The notes under the pieces were generated by a model. That model ran no database searches. It saw only the letters and a list, made by a program, of their open reading frames with translations, and was not told the origin of the DNA. Position numbers and translations under genes: made by a program. Of a stretch of 64,000 nucleotides of DNA, positions 1-11,176 are shown in pieces. Numbering within the stretch: position 1 is the stretch's first letter; each line of letters begins with the position of its first letter. The DNA lies in contig JAVIAB010000051.1 in the NCBI GenBank assembly GCA_032433765.1, positions 82,323,340 through 82,387,339 on the forward strand, written 5' to 3'. Source of the DNA: Megaustenia siamemsis (Eukaryota; Mollusca; Gastropoda; Stylommatophora; Ariophantidae).

Positions 1-65
1 AGAACGTATTCATTATTTGTCTTAGCTTAGCTGTCCATGGTATTCTCAACATTCTTGTGTAACAA
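1..65 (-). mobile_element. RTE-C LINE remnant (tiny)
   Basis: The first 65 bases resemble, in reverse, the RTE-C coding stretch MLRMPWTAKK seen at about 47.25 kb. The shared part is 'cttagctgtccatgg' followed by a close match to 'cattctcaacattctt'. The piece is short and cut by the window edge, so only the family is suggested. Confidence 0.4.
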
Positions 66-594
66 ATTCTTTGATGACCTTAATGGTTGTGATGATGCCG
101 ACATAGAGACCAATACAGGACAGATGTGTAGAACCGCTGGGTTGACTGGAGTTAACAAGCTTGGTGATGATCAACCTGAACGATTAGCTTCACGCATGCG
201 CCATTTCTGATTCAATCTGTTCTTCCGTAAAGTTTCTATGTGTATCTTTAGCCACATCGCTATTTGTGTATCATGTATTGTTGTCATTTGGAATTTATTA
301 CGCGGCTCTGATTGAGTTTATCCATACATTTCAGAGATGTTCTTTCGCATGTTGTCTGATATCGTCATGTTGGATGCTCGGGATGCAGGCTGGTTGGGTT
401 TCATTTTAGTAAAATATCCAAACCTTTTAATTCTTTTAAGTTTGATACAATCTTTTACTGTGAATGCTCCTATTGATGTTCACAGTTCCACTTTTTTTTT
501 TACTTTTACACTTCCTTTTTTGTTAGCAGAATTTCTTTTTTTGTATCTCAAACTGTATGATGAGATTTTGTGCTTGTGTCTGTCAGTCTTCTTC
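66..594. other. No gene recognised
   Basis: AT-rich sequence with no domain or repeat that I recognise. The one open stretch here (337-624) is T-rich, shows no motif, and runs into the LINE remnant that follows. Confidence 0.5.
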
Positions 595-750
595 TTTCCT
601 TCCTCATTTGCCTTTCAGCGTTGAGGGGAGATATAATTTAGGGTCTCTTTCACTTCTGCACTTCTGTTCGCCTCTGCTGTTGTGATACCTTAGTGTTTCT
701 AATATTCCATCATCCATCTTTTTTTGTGGTCGACCCCCTGGGCTTGTGTG

Positions 751-986
751 CTCGGCACTCGGAAAAAATGACAAATAATCAACAACAGAAAAAAAACAAC
801 AATGTATGAACCAAAGCAGGATCGCTTCGGGCCATATATTGTTCTTTGTTTTTTTTTTTCTGTTGTTGATTATTTGTCATTTTTTCCGAGTGCTGTAAAC
901 ATACCTCTTCCTCTGAATTGATTCGCTGATTATCGCCTCGGAAGTTTCCCTCTATAATAATATTCATTTATTATTATTTGCCTCTT
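751..986 (+). mobile_element. SINE-c, foldback copy inserted in RTE-A
   Basis: This insert has no coding capacity. Its forward half (about 808-986) resembles the SINE-like copy at 52742-52906, sharing 'gttgattatttgt' and the end 'catttattattatttg'. Its first 42 bases (755-796) are an inverted copy of its own internal segment (852-893). The insert is bounded by 'cttgtgt' on both sides. I infer a short tRNA-derived retroposon that inserted in rearranged, partly inverted form. The tRNA-like head seen at 52.7 and 63.9 kb is missing here. Confidence 0.55.
755..893. repeat. Perfect 42-bp inverted repeat
   Basis: Positions 755-796 are the exact reverse complement of 852-893, with a 55-base spacer that also pairs weakly. 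The arms begin and end with gcactcgg and ccgagtgc. This would form a long cruciform or RNA hairpin. It lies inside the SINE-c insertion. Confidence 0.9.
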
Positions 987-1378
987 GTGTTCTCGCAACG
1001 TTTATTGAGGGCTCGTTGTGTTGTGTTTTGATCTTTCTACCTTGCCACGTGACCAAACCATTTTATTTGTTGTTTATTTATATATTCGGTGGAGGCGATT
1101 ATTCCTAGCTTTTTTTCCCCAGTTTTTCATTTCTGATTTTATCTCTCAGGCAGTTTCCTATTATTCGCCTAACACATTGCATCTCAGTAGATGTTATTTT
1201 CCTTATTGTTTTTGCAGTTAGGGTACAGGACTGGCATTGGTAGCACAACGTTGGAATGAAGATCGTATTGTAGTGTCCGTTTTGCCTCTAGAGTTATTTC
1301 TTTGATGGAAAATGGTAGTGATAGCTGTCCAATGGTTTGACAAGCTTTGTTGCATCTTGAGTCTATTGTGATAGCATA

Positions 1379-2314
1379 ATATAGGTACAAATAGTGCTTC
1401 TATCAATTACCTTCTTATTTGCAAAGTGACGTCTTGATGTTACAGGAACCTTTTGACACTTAATATTGTTTGCTTTCTGGTTCTGTTGTTTGTGTTTTGT
1501 TTGAGCACGTCAGCTTTATATTTCTATCGACGTCCAAGGGACTGAGCATTACGTGAACATCACTTCTTCCTATCTTTCACATCTGCAGCCGCGTACCCCC
1601 AGTTGCCCCCCCCCCCCATCCCACCACACAAGCAAATAACGATAGAGGGAAGCAGAGGTTTAGTACAAAGTCAACAAGAGAATTGATAAGCAGCTGTTGA
1701 GGCAGTTATAGAAAGACATAATCGCCTATACAAGCAGTCATGCTACTTGATAATGGTGATAAATTATGATATAGAATTGTAATTTATACTTTTAAACTGC
1801 ATAGTTTCGATTATTATTTCTTCGCATTTACAGTAACTTATAAATGTTTATTATGTTAAGTGTACGAGTATTTGCATATGTGTCTCCTCGTGTCAAAAGA
1901 GATGTCCAAACTGGAGAGAGCTACAGGCAGAACAAGAGAAGACCTGTGAAGCAGGATAGTTGTATTTTTCCGTCGTTTCAAGCTGCAAGATTTGCTAAAG
2001 AGGAGATCTGAGCATTTATGGCCTGTTGTTGTATGTACCGATACTACTATCGATAGGCAAGCACATGGTTCGACAAAAATGTCGCTCGCAAACCGGGTAT
2101 GTTCAACCCATATGTGAAAAGTCTGTGGCGGTGGAGAGTGCGGATGAATCAGAAATGATCAACGGCCCAGAAAGCGAAAACAGCAAAGTGTGTGGTACAC
2201 ATTAGCCATATTCAGAACACGAAAGGCGAATATGGCAGACCACCGTGAAAGAGATTGGAGCCTCATCACGTACTAGTTTAGAGGAAGCCATGGAGAGGAA
2301 TTAGAACTTATGTC
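1379..2314. other. No gene recognised
   Basis: No open frame with a recognisable domain. It contains a run of 12 C at 1606-1617. The last part (about 1860-2314) may be the 5' untranslated part of the RTE-B copy that follows, since the endonuclease start comes directly after it, but this is inference. Confidence 0.4.
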
Positions 2315-3285
2315 CGAGGAAAGATCTTAAAATAAGTGCTTGGAATGTTAGGTCTATATCAAGAAGGGAAATTGGAAAATCTGATTCAAGAAGCAGGACG
2401 AATAAATATAGATATTTTAATATTAAATAATATTTAAATATAATATTAAAATATAATATTTTAATATTTTTAATAATCAATATCCCTAAGATATACTGAC
2501 GATACTGTACTGCTAGCAGAAAATCCTAAAGATCTACAATTACTTAATGAAATAAACATGACAAGCAAAAAATATGGACTAGATATGAATATCAAAACGA
2601 CTAAAACTATGATCATAAACAAAGAAGATATTCAAAACCCACAAGTGAATATCAAAATTGAAGGAATAGACCTGGAGACAGTTCAGAAATACAACTACCA
2701 TGGACATACTATAACCAGTGATGGAAAATGTACAACTGAAATAATCAAAAGAATAGGAATGGCAAAAAGTAATTTTAATGCCATGAGGAACATACTAACA
2801 TCAAAACAAATAACACTAGGGCTAAAACTAAGAATAGCAAAATGTTACATCATCTCAATATTCCTATATAGTGCAGAAACATGGACATTAGACAAGAAAA
2901 CAGAACAGAGAATTGAAGCCTTTGAAATGTGGATATATAGAAGAATCAGTAGAATTGGATGGAAGGGAAAAAAAACAAACGATGAAGTTTTAAAACAACT
3001 AAAAATGAAAAGAGAACTACTAAGCACAATTCAAACAAGACAAATGCGATTTTTGGGCCATGTTAAAAGACACAACAGCCTACTAAAAGTAATCCTGGAG
3101 GGGAAAATACAAGGTAAAAGAGACAGAGGCAGACCAAGACTAACATGAGCGAGTAACATCAAAAGATGGACAAATCAGCCTATGACAACCTGCACCATCA
3201 AAGCAAGAGACAGGGCACAATGGCGCTCCATGGTAGCCAACCTTCGTTGCGGAGAAGGCACTTGATGATTATGATGATGATGTTG
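2315..3285 (+). mobile_element. RTE-B LINE, internally deleted copy
   Basis: The left part (about 2315-2440) encodes, across a frameshift, the start of an apurinic-type endonuclease: a W-N-V-R motif followed by a (E)GKLENLIQEAGR-like segment. Without the rest of the endonuclease or most of the reverse transcriptase, it passes through a very AT-rich junction (about 2410-2480) into the reverse transcriptase active-site region (Y-T-D-D at about 2495) and the C-terminal domain. The 3' end is followed by a (TGA/ATG)n tail, usual for RTE elements. Related copies lie at 19575-19990, 21905-22566, 41815-42120 and 50500-50700. Confidence 0.8.
2490..3148 (+). pseudogene. RTE-B reverse transcriptase C-terminal fragment
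   Basis: An open stretch covers the end of an RTE reverse transcriptase and its C-terminal domain. It starts at a Y-T-D-D box (the YADD active-site motif with A changed to T), continues through an LGxxIT-like segment (here YHGHTITSDGK), then ETWTLDKK, RRISRIGW, RFLGHVKRH and the final GRPRLT box. It stops at a TGA where other copies read on with W. The protein would be about 200 residues against roughly 1,000 for a complete RTE polyprotein, so it cannot be active. The family is endonuclease plus reverse transcriptase, acting by target-primed reverse transcription. Confidence 0.8.
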
Positions 3286-3288
3286 TAT

Positions 3289-3556
3289 GTAAGTAAAAAA
3301 AAAGTAAAGTACCCCCGTCACGCCAAGTGGCGTATAGGGAATATGGTGTTAGTGACCATACATTTTACAGACCTTCGGAACATTATTTTTTTGGGGGGTA
3401 ATGTGGTCGGTATTACGCCCGTTCCGCTTTACTTTCCCAGAAAAAAATCCGGTACCCATTAACGGCTGGGTGAATCGAAAGTCGTCGGTTGGGATCGAAC
3501 CCTACCTCTTGTCATTTGTAGTCCTGTTCACTAACCACTGAGCTATCGCGGCTCCT
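3289..3556 (-). mobile_element. SINE-a, tRNA-derived
   Basis: Minus-strand copy of the SINE seen complete at 39110-39367. Its right end carries a tRNA-like head: 'gagccgcgatagctcagtgg' (A-box region) and 'gggttcgatccc' (B box) in reverse. The body includes a conserved 'atgggtaccggat' segment and the 3' end reads gtactttac plus an A-run. No coding capacity. Target duplications are not clear for this copy. It lies directly after the RTE-B tail. Confidence 0.85.
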
Positions 3557-4378
3557 CGTTGTTGGATGTTTTCTGAGTATAATCCGACGACAAACATAAC
3601 AAAACGTAAAAGATATTGAGCAACAATCGCAAGAAGTGACATGCAGTGGCTGCAGCAGGAAGACAAAAGACAGTCAGATCGAAGTCAACCTGGAGAAAGA
3701 CTGTGGAGACGCTAAAACTGCATTCCAGACCTGGAACACAACATGAACGATGACTACAATCTTCGAAATTGTGGGATTTTATTCTTGTCGCCACAGTGAG
3801 TATCGGTCACTATTTACTTTGCCGAGATGTGACAAAGAACAGAGTAAAAGAAAAAAAAGATGGCGACGTATATTTTATTAGACACTAGAAGAAAATCAAA
3901 TGTCAATTGTTAATAAGTAAATTATCAGCGAAGTTTATCATCACAGGCTTGAAAACCGCTCGGAGTTTCCATGAGAAGCCTGTCTGAGACGTGGGAACCA
4001 TTACATGCTCAAACTACGTGCCGTTGTTGATTCACGTAGATACATCATAGATTAGTTGTAACAATGTCCCCGTAATTGTAGAGAATTCCTCTCACTGTCC
4101 TTTATTATGTCGTGCTCGCTGAAGAATGGCAAATCTAGTCAGTTAATTAAATGAGACCAATATTACGTTACACTGCCACCAAGGGTAGTTGCCGCAGAGA
4201 GAAATCCACTGAAAAGTAATTGCAGAACTTCATAACAGTAGTGCAACCCTGGTTGAAAGATTTGTTTAGATACACTATATTGTGGCTGGCTGAGAATTAA
4301 TGACATATTTTAACATAACACAGAATACACTGAGCTACAACAATTATTTAGGCGAGACAACTTCAGTGCAATCAGAAC
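3557..4378. other. No gene recognised
   Basis: AT-rich sequence with no recognisable coding segment or tandem repeat. It ends at the TA target of the transposon that follows. Confidence 0.5.
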
Positions 4379-4380
4379 TA

Positions 4381-6497
4381 TAGCTCGTTTCAAAACATAT
4401 GCCCAACTTCAAAACGCTATTACTCTCTAACCGTTTGTTAAATACTTTTGAAATTTTCCAAATGTTATTAGAATGCAAAAGACCCTTTAAATGTATATTT
4501 AACAAATATCTTGCAGCTGCAGTTTTCTTAAAGCGGCGATATTTCTTTGATGTTTGTCAAAATTGTAAATTGTGAAGCCCTAAAGAATAGAAATTACCGT
4601 AGTTAATGGTCTACGATTAATTTTCACTAGGTAAAGGCGTGGCCGTAATGGGGAAATAACTGGATAAAACAAAACACCAGGATAATTATTGTCTGCTCAG
4701 TTCGAGGACGGACGATAATATCAAGGTATACCTGTATGTCCAATTTTCATAGTTGTGTGGTCCTGAAAAGGACCGTTTGTTGAAATAATTTAAGGTAATA
4801 TAGGGGCCAACATTGTGGGGGCTATATACTTTCATTCTGAATCAGACGAGTCTAAAAGATTAATAACTGTTTGGGGTTGAACATTCCACAAACCATCATT
4901 TTTCCAATATTCCTCTTCCTGTTTTAAGACGTGGTCTTCACATTTAGCCCAATAATCTTTGTCTATATTTAATAAAGCGAGATTAGCAAGAGTCTTTACA
5001 TCGCATATTTTGAATGTTGTATTTTCATCTGCCACTTGTCCTTTTAATTTTGCCCAGATTAGTTCCATTGGATTTAAATGAGCATGGTAAGGTGGCAGCC
5101 TCAAACTTATATGACCGTGCTCTTGGATAATCTTATCTATTTGAAAAAAATCTTTGTCCTCTGTTTTTGCTTTACTAGAGATAGTAATTCAGGTTTTAAG
5201 TACATGTTATTAAATTGTATGTGCTCCTTTGTGAGCCATATCTTAATAGCATCTTTTGTACTGGATGACGTCGGGACTTTATCTTCAAGTGCAACAATGT
5301 TGTGGTACGCTGCATTGCCCATTATTAGACAAGATGGTCGATCCAGTGATGGGAGAACAGAATTTTCAATCCAATGTCTAAATATGTGACCATTTATCTC
5401 AGAGTGATAATCCCGATTGTCTATGGATTTTGAAAGAAAAATGAGCTCTGCATTCTGTATTAGTCCATGTTGTCGACTACCTGCATGAGCAATTATCAAG
5501 CGCTGTCCTTTGCTGCTAGGTATTAATCTCTTAATCTTTCCATCTGATGACTGCCATTCCCTTTGGTTAGTGTGGTGAGCATTGATCCATGTTTCATCCA
5601 AGTACACAATATCATAACCTTGCTTGCGCACCTCTTTTACTTCACGTAAGTACTTGCTTCTCATGACTACTATATGTGGCTTCTCACAGATGATGTTTCG
5701 TCCATTGGAATACTTTCTGAATGTAAAGCCTGCAGCTCTCACATTCCTCCATAATGTAGACTTTGATATTTCAATACTGTTGTTCTTTTTCAGCGATACT
5801 TTTAATTTTCTTATTGTAACAGTTTCATTCATACCCAACATTTTGCGAATTTCACTTCTAATAAGTTCACTGTCGAAATTATCCAACATTTTTGCTCTTC
5901 CTTGTGATTTTGTATATTTGGAACATTGACGGTCACGTGCTTGAATCCAGCGATTAAATGACCGTTTAGATAAATCCAAAATGTGTCTTGTCCTATTCTC
6001 AGGGTTTTCTAAAGAATGAAATAATCTTCCTCGTTTAGCCTCTTTGCAAAAATAGTCATACATTTTTATTGCGATGTTTTGTAAACTGCAGAATTTCATT
6101 TTAAGACTCATGATAAATGTTAGCGTTCCACGTCTACACCTATGAATGAACGGAAATGGAACACACAATGCCTCGTGTTTTCTACAAGTGTCTAATTGTG
6201 TCAGATAACTCACGTTTAAAGCGTGAAAAATCGTAAATTTGACCGTGTGTAGATTTGTAATCGCTATTTTTAACTTAAATACTGTAAACACTAAGTTTTG
6301 ACTACATCAATGGGTCGTTATAAATTTATATAAATCAAATAAGCAATAATAATAACCAAATGTTTGTTTTTAATGAAATTAATTCCCTGTTGGGTTCTAA
6401 TCATTATAACTTTACATGCAAATTTTGAAAAAAAATACAAAAAGCGGTTTAAAAGATATTGATTTTAAAAGTTGGGCACGACTTATGAAACAAGCTA
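4381..6497 (-). mobile_element. IS630/Tc1-like DNA transposon, complete ends
   Basis: The two ends form imperfect terminal inverted repeats of about 35 bp. Left 4381-4415 starts 'tagctcgtttc' and has 'tgcccaactt' further in. The right end (6463-6497), read in reverse, starts 'tagcttgtttc' and also has 'tgcccaactt'. The element is flanked by TA on both sides (4379-4380 and 6498-6499), the target of the whole IS630/Tc1/mariner superfamily. It holds one transposase gene on the minus strand, which is broken. At 2,117 bp it is a normal size for such an element. Confidence 0.85.
4832..6111 (-). pseudogene. IS630/Tc1-like transposase, frameshifted
   Basis: The gene cuts and joins the element's DNA ends through a DDE/D RNase H-like fold. 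I place the start at the ATG at 6111 (MSLKMKF), since the longer frame back to 6291 has no family-like sequence. Residues 1-140 hold the DNA-binding helix-turn-helix part (KRSFNRWIQ). The first catalytic aspartate is in YLDETW (D172). The second should sit in a V-M-D-N-x-x-Y-H motif but reads IMGNAAYH, with G265 in place of aspartate. About 5110-5150 the frame shifts by one base in a T-run. The second frame continues with LRLPPYHAHLNPMELIW, whose glutamate is the third catalytic residue. Two independent lesions make it inactive. Confidence 0.85.
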
Positions 6498-6499
6498 TA

Positions 6500-6834
6500 A
6501 ACTAAGAATCCAATCTATTTCATCATAGAACCAAAAATATGCTATGCTGCGGAAGTTGACAGCCAACATGCGCACCGATCAAATTAACGTTCTTTTTTTC
6601 AAAAGCTTACAAGACAGATGCCATTATCGTCTTTCAAAAGTGCACAACAGACTGCGGCGGCATTAGTGCCAACGGTACACGATTGATACGCACAAAGGGA
6701 AAAGAATGAAGGAAACAGAAGAAATGTAAGAAAATGAGTAGGAAGAAGGAGATACAAGAAAGGAGAAGGTGAATCAGATGAATGAAGAAGAAAAATAAAA
6801 AGAACAGCAAGGAAAAGAAAAAAAACATGTTGTA
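6500..6834. other. No gene recognised
   Basis: Purine-rich in its second half (6700-6830), leading into the trinucleotide tract. No coding motif seen. Confidence 0.5.
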
Positions 6835-7345
6835 GTGGTGGTAGTAGTAGTAGTGGCAACATGGTAGCACTAGTAGAAGAGGTAATAGTAGTAAAAGTAG
6901 TAGAAGCAGTAGTTGTAGAAGTAGTAGTTGTAGTAGTAACAGTAGTAGTTGTAGTAGCAACAACAGTAGTAGTTGTAGTAGCAACAACAGTAGTAGTAGC
7001 AGTAGTATCAGTAGCACTAGTGGTGACAGTAGTAGTAATAGTACCATCTGTAATAAAAATAGTAGTAACAACAGTAGCAGCAACAAGCGAAGTAGCAGTT
7101 GTAATAGTAGTAGTACTAGTTCTAACAGGAGTAGCAGTAGCAACATTTTTAGCAGTAACAATGATAAGAAAAAGAAAACAAAGAAGAAAGGAAGAAGAAT
7201 ACGAAGAAAATTAAGGAAGAGTAACTAGAAGGGATTAAGAAGAAAAAAGAATAACTGGTAGTAGTAATTGAACCAGTTTTAGTAATAGTAGTAGTAGAAG
7301 TAGTAACAATAATAGTAGTAGTAACAGTAAAAGTAGCAACATAAA
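6835..7345. repeat. Imperfect (AGT)n / (GTA)n trinucleotide tract
   Basis: Nearly every base from about 6835 to 7160, and again from 7255 to 7345, belongs to AGT-type triplets with AAC and AGC variants. An A/G-rich piece (7160-7250) separates the two parts. The long leucine-rich or valine-rich open frames here are products of the triplet repeat. Confidence 0.9.
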
Positions 7346-7413
7346 ATAGACTATAAAAATAGTGGTAACCTTAATGGTGGTAGCAGCAGTATATAGTAGC
7401 AACATTATTAATC

Positions 7414-7675
7414 TTCTTCTTCTTTCCTTCCTCATTTGCCTTTCAGCGTCAAGAGGAGATATAATATCCGGTCTTTTGCTCTTCTCTTCGTCTCTGCTGC
7501 TGTTATGTTTCCTAGTGCTTCTAATATTCCGTCGATCCATCTTTTTTTGTGGTCGACCCTTGGGTCTGGTGTTCTCGCAACGTTTGTTGAGGGCTTGTTG
7601 TGTTGTGTTTTGGTCACTTTGCCTTGTCACGTGGCCAAACCATTTGTCGTATATCTCCATTTTCTGTTATTTCTC
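7414..7675 (-). mobile_element. RTE-A LINE 3' end fragment
   Basis: Minus strand, a 5'-truncated copy of the last part of RTE-A. It encodes, with breaks, the K-W-F-G-H-V-T-R box, then RCENTRPKGRP, the KKMDR segment and S-P-L-D-A-E. The 3' end at about 7414 runs into TTC triplets, the complement of the GAA tail found on the main copy at 19231. It is embedded between AGT tracts. Confidence 0.85.
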
Positions 7676-7714
7676 TGAACATAACATTATTATGCATTAC
7701 ATTAACATTATTAA

Positions 7715-7717
<3 letters not shown>

Positions 7718-7756
<39 letters not shown>

Positions 7757-7910
7757 CAGTAGCAGTATCTGTAGCAGCAGCAGCAGCAGTAGTATTAGTA
7801 GTAACAGCAGCAGCAGTAGTATTAGCAGCAGCAGTAGCAGTAGCAGTAGCAGTAGCAGTAGCAGTAGTAGTAGTAGTAGTAGTAAAAGTAACAGGAGTAG
7901 TAGTTGTTGC
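7718..7910. repeat. (AGT/AGC)n trinucleotide tract
   Basis: Uninterrupted AGT triplets at the left, then mixed AGT, AGC and AAC triplets. Serine-, valine- and leucine-rich frames on both strands are only the repeat in translation. Confidence 0.95.
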
Positions 7911-7925
7911 TGTTGATGTTGTAGC

Positions 7926-8336
7926 AAAAGCAGCAGTTATTATAAGTTCGTCAAGTGGTACTAGAACAATACTACAAAAGCAGCAGTTATTATAAGTTCG
8001 TCAAGTGGTACTAGAACAATACTACAAAAGCAGCAGTTATTATAAGTTCGTCAAGTGGTACTAGAACAATACTCTAAAAGCAGCAGTTAATATAAGTTCG
8101 TCAAGTGGTACTAGAATAATACTCTAAAAGCAGCAGTTATTATAAGTTCGTCAAGTGGTACTAGAACAATACTCTAAAAGGAGCAGTTAATATAAGTTCG
8201 TCAAGTGGTACTAGAACAATACTCTAAAAGCAGCAGTTATTATAAGTTCGTCAAGTGGTACTAGAACAATACTACAAAAGCAGCAGTTAATATAAGTCCG
8301 TAAAGTGGGACTAGAACAATACTCTAAAAGCAGCAG
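7926..8336. repeat. 50-bp minisatellite, about 8 copies
   Basis: The motif 'cagcagttattataag' recurs every 50 bases (7931, 7981, 8031 and so on), followed in each unit by 'ttcgtcaagtggtactagaa'. Units differ mainly at actac/actct and at gttat/gttaa. The units abut, with no unique spacers. Confidence 0.95.
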
Positions 8337-9164
8337 CTGCTACCACAATCTCCATTCTTATTCGTTTAACGTCATGGACGCTTTACATTTCTGCATTGGG
8401 ATCCTCCCCCCCCCTCCCCCTTTCCTCACTGACGAGGTGAAAGCCCCTATCCCATCCACAGCCGTGTCCCATCTCTCCACGCTGTGGCTACACATCCATC
8501 AGTTACATATAATACCAACCTACTGCACACTGCTATCATCTAAAATATGTTGGAATTCGGGAATTGCATTTCTAGGAGTTGTCGCATTTATTTAGATTCT
8601 GGAGTGCGGTACAGGCAGTGGCGTAGTGAAAAGAGGAACATGGTGTACGCTCAGGGTGACAGGTTTTACAATTGAAAAACAAATATAAAATGGAAATGTT
8701 GCATAAAGTATTATAGGGAGTGGAATAAATGTTTGTATATGAGTTAACAAAAGACATCTTTCAAAACTTTGTGGAATATAGGTCTTCAACAAACACTTTC
8801 CAAACCGTTATGTTTCTTGCCATTCTTTTAAAATCATTCCATGCCTTCCCTGTCCTCTTCATTTCTGCTTCCATCTGTCTTCTTCAATAATATTTTGGTC
8901 TTCTTCTTTGGAATTTTTTGCGGCTTATTATTATTATTATTATTTTTTACAGTACAGGATAGCCAGTTCCATGCCCCAACCCTGCTTAGTCGCGTTTACG
9001 AACACGCCTGGTTGGGAACAGCGCTATCATTCTTGACTCCCATTCTAGGCCATGGCGCACGGGTGTCTCTTCTCTTTACATGGCCACAAAAATTATATTT
9101 GTCTCCTCCTGATGGTGGAAATGAGATTTCTTCTCTCTTTTTTTTTTTTTTTTGCTTTGGCTTC
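8337..9164. other. No gene recognised
   Basis: Contains a C-rich run near 8403-8422 and a T-run near 9130-9150. The moderately GC-rich piece 8950-9110 looks different from its surroundings and could be an old SINE, but I found no second copy in this window. Confidence 0.45.
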
Positions 9165-9383
9165 TTTTAGAACATCCTCATTACTCGTTAAGAACATCCT
9201 CATTACTCCTTTAGAACACCCTCATTACTCGTTTAGAACATCCTCATTACTAGTTTAAAACATCCTCATTACTAGTTTAAAACATCCCCATTACTCTTTT
9301 AGAACATCCTCATTACTCATTTAGAACATCTTCATTACTCTCTTAGAACATCCTAATTGCTCTTATAGAACATCCTCATTACT
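9165..9383. repeat. 22-bp minisatellite, about 10 copies
   Basis: Imperfect tandem copies of a 22-bp unit based on 'agaacatcctcattactc' plus a short T-rich joint. Point variants occur throughout (tcg, tcc, tag, tct before the joint). Confidence 0.9.
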
Positions 9384-9520
9384 CTGTTTAACTGTCCACG
9401 GTATTCCCAACATTCCTCTTCCACATGTATATGACTTTCAACGATCTTCTTGTCTAGGATTCACGTCCGAACGTCAAGACTGGCTTCACAGCACAGCAAA
9501 GCTCATTTTTTCTTATTGTC
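9384..9520 (-). mobile_element. RTE-C LINE remnant
   Basis: In reverse, the sequence gives a PVLTFGRES segment that matches the PVLTYGCESW box of RTE-C at about 47.18 kb. The left edge matches the MLRMPWTAK box (tgtccacggtattcccaac). Very short and decayed. Confidence 0.55.
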
Positions 9521-10136
9521 ATTGACAACATTTGGAACTGCTGAAAACCAATTTGTATACTAGTAACCTGCTTAGGAAAGAAGGGATAAAAACAACAACA
9601 ATCATGCATACCGTGAACTCTGCAGTCAGCCCAACGGGAAACAAAACAAATTTGACAGAACATGGCAAATACTGGGTGGAAAATCAAGTGAAGCCAAAAC
9701 AAAGAAATGCATAAAAATGCGAAGCTGCAGTAAGGCTAATTGTAATGAGAAATGGAAAAAAATATATTTAAAAAATAAGAAAAAACGTGAAAAATCAACA
9801 AACGTTTACGACTAACCAGAACTCCAAAGACAATATCAACTTCCTGAAAAGGACGCACAATATTCCGATACCGCATCCAATATGACATATTAAAAGAATA
9901 CAATCAAAATAGTAGAGAGAGCTAGTCTATGCAGACATCCTTATGAAAGTTCTCATTGATTGATTGGAGATTGATGATGTTATGAGAACGTTTTTTTTCT
10001 GCCATGGCTTGATAGATTAAAAACTTTGAATAAAATAACAACTCACAAACACTTGCGGGCTCCATTATACTGCACTGAAGGCATGCACCCATAGGGAGAT
10101 CAATAACAAATCATTATTTTTTTTCTTTTCATATTT
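9521..10136. other. No gene recognised
   Basis: AT-rich, with no repeat or coding motif recognised. Confidence 0.5.
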
Positions 10137-10612
<476 letters not shown>

Positions 10613-10679
10613 TAACAACATGTAAAATAAAATGTTAAGTATGTTGGTTATATACAACGATATAGTTGCCCATAATTCT

Positions 10680-10835
10680 AGGTAAACGAGAGAAAGGATT
10701 ACTCAAAGGAATGTGGGTGCGAGGTATCCCAGACGAGCTGGGACCAAACATCTCGCGTACAATAGAGAGATCTTCAGTGTTTAGCTGTCATGTGAGTTAA
10801 GTTCTAACAGGAACAGGCTAGATGATGATCATGAT
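10680..10835 (+). mobile_element. LINE 3' end fragment
   Basis: The piece ends in a (GAT)n tract in the way that RTE 3' ends do here, and the frame before it (GMWVRGIPDELGPNIS) looks like a decayed GRGRPR-type C-terminal box. I infer that the long GAT repeat that follows grew from this element's tail. Confidence 0.5.
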
Positions 10836-11176
10836 GATAATGATGATGATGATGATGATGATGATGATGTAATGATGATGATAGTAATGATGATGAAGAA
10901 GATGCGATGATGATGAAGATGGTGATGTTGATGATGATGGTGGTGGTGATGATAATGATGATGTGATAATCTGATGGTGATGATCATGATGATAATGATG
11001 ATGATAATAATGGTGATGATGATTATGATGACATGATGACGTAATGATGATGGTGATGATAATGATGGTGATGATGGTGGTGATTATGATGACTTGATGA
11101 TTATGGCGATGATAATGATAATAATGATGGTAAAATTAATAGTGATGATGATGATGAAATGATGATGATGACTGTG
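10822..11176. repeat. Imperfect (GAT)n tract
   Basis: About 350 bp of GAT triplets with AAT, GGT and CAT variants. It directly follows a LINE-like 3' end. Confidence 0.9.

Larger units (their letters stand above)
595..1378 (-). mobile_element. RTE-A LINE 3' end remnant, split by a SINE
   Basis: Read on the minus strand, this matches the C-terminal part of the RTE-A element that ends near 19.3 kb. That part includes the segment encoding WFGHVTRQ, the KRCENTRP segment, the GRP(R/Q)KK box and the end S-P-L-D-A-E. The match is split: 595-750 and 987-1378 are the two halves, and 751-986 is an inserted SINE-like element. On both sides of the insert the sequence 'cttgtgt' is found, consistent with a 7-bp target duplication. 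Many stops and frameshifts make it a dead fossil. It is homologous in order and orientation to the copy at 7414-7675. Confidence 0.8.

Noticed and set aside
6112..6291. Extra 60 N-terminal codons of the IS630/Tc1-like transposase
   Set aside because: They show no family-like sequence. The ATG at 6111 fits the element better.
6634..7161. Leucine-rich and valine-rich open frames at 6.6-7.9 kb
   Set aside because: They are (AGT)n-type trinucleotide repeats read in different frames on both strands.
7926..8336. CRISPR-like array
   Set aside because: The repeats abut with no unique spacers, and the sequence is animal nuclear DNA. The same holds for the 22-, 31-, 35-, 43- and 58-bp arrays.
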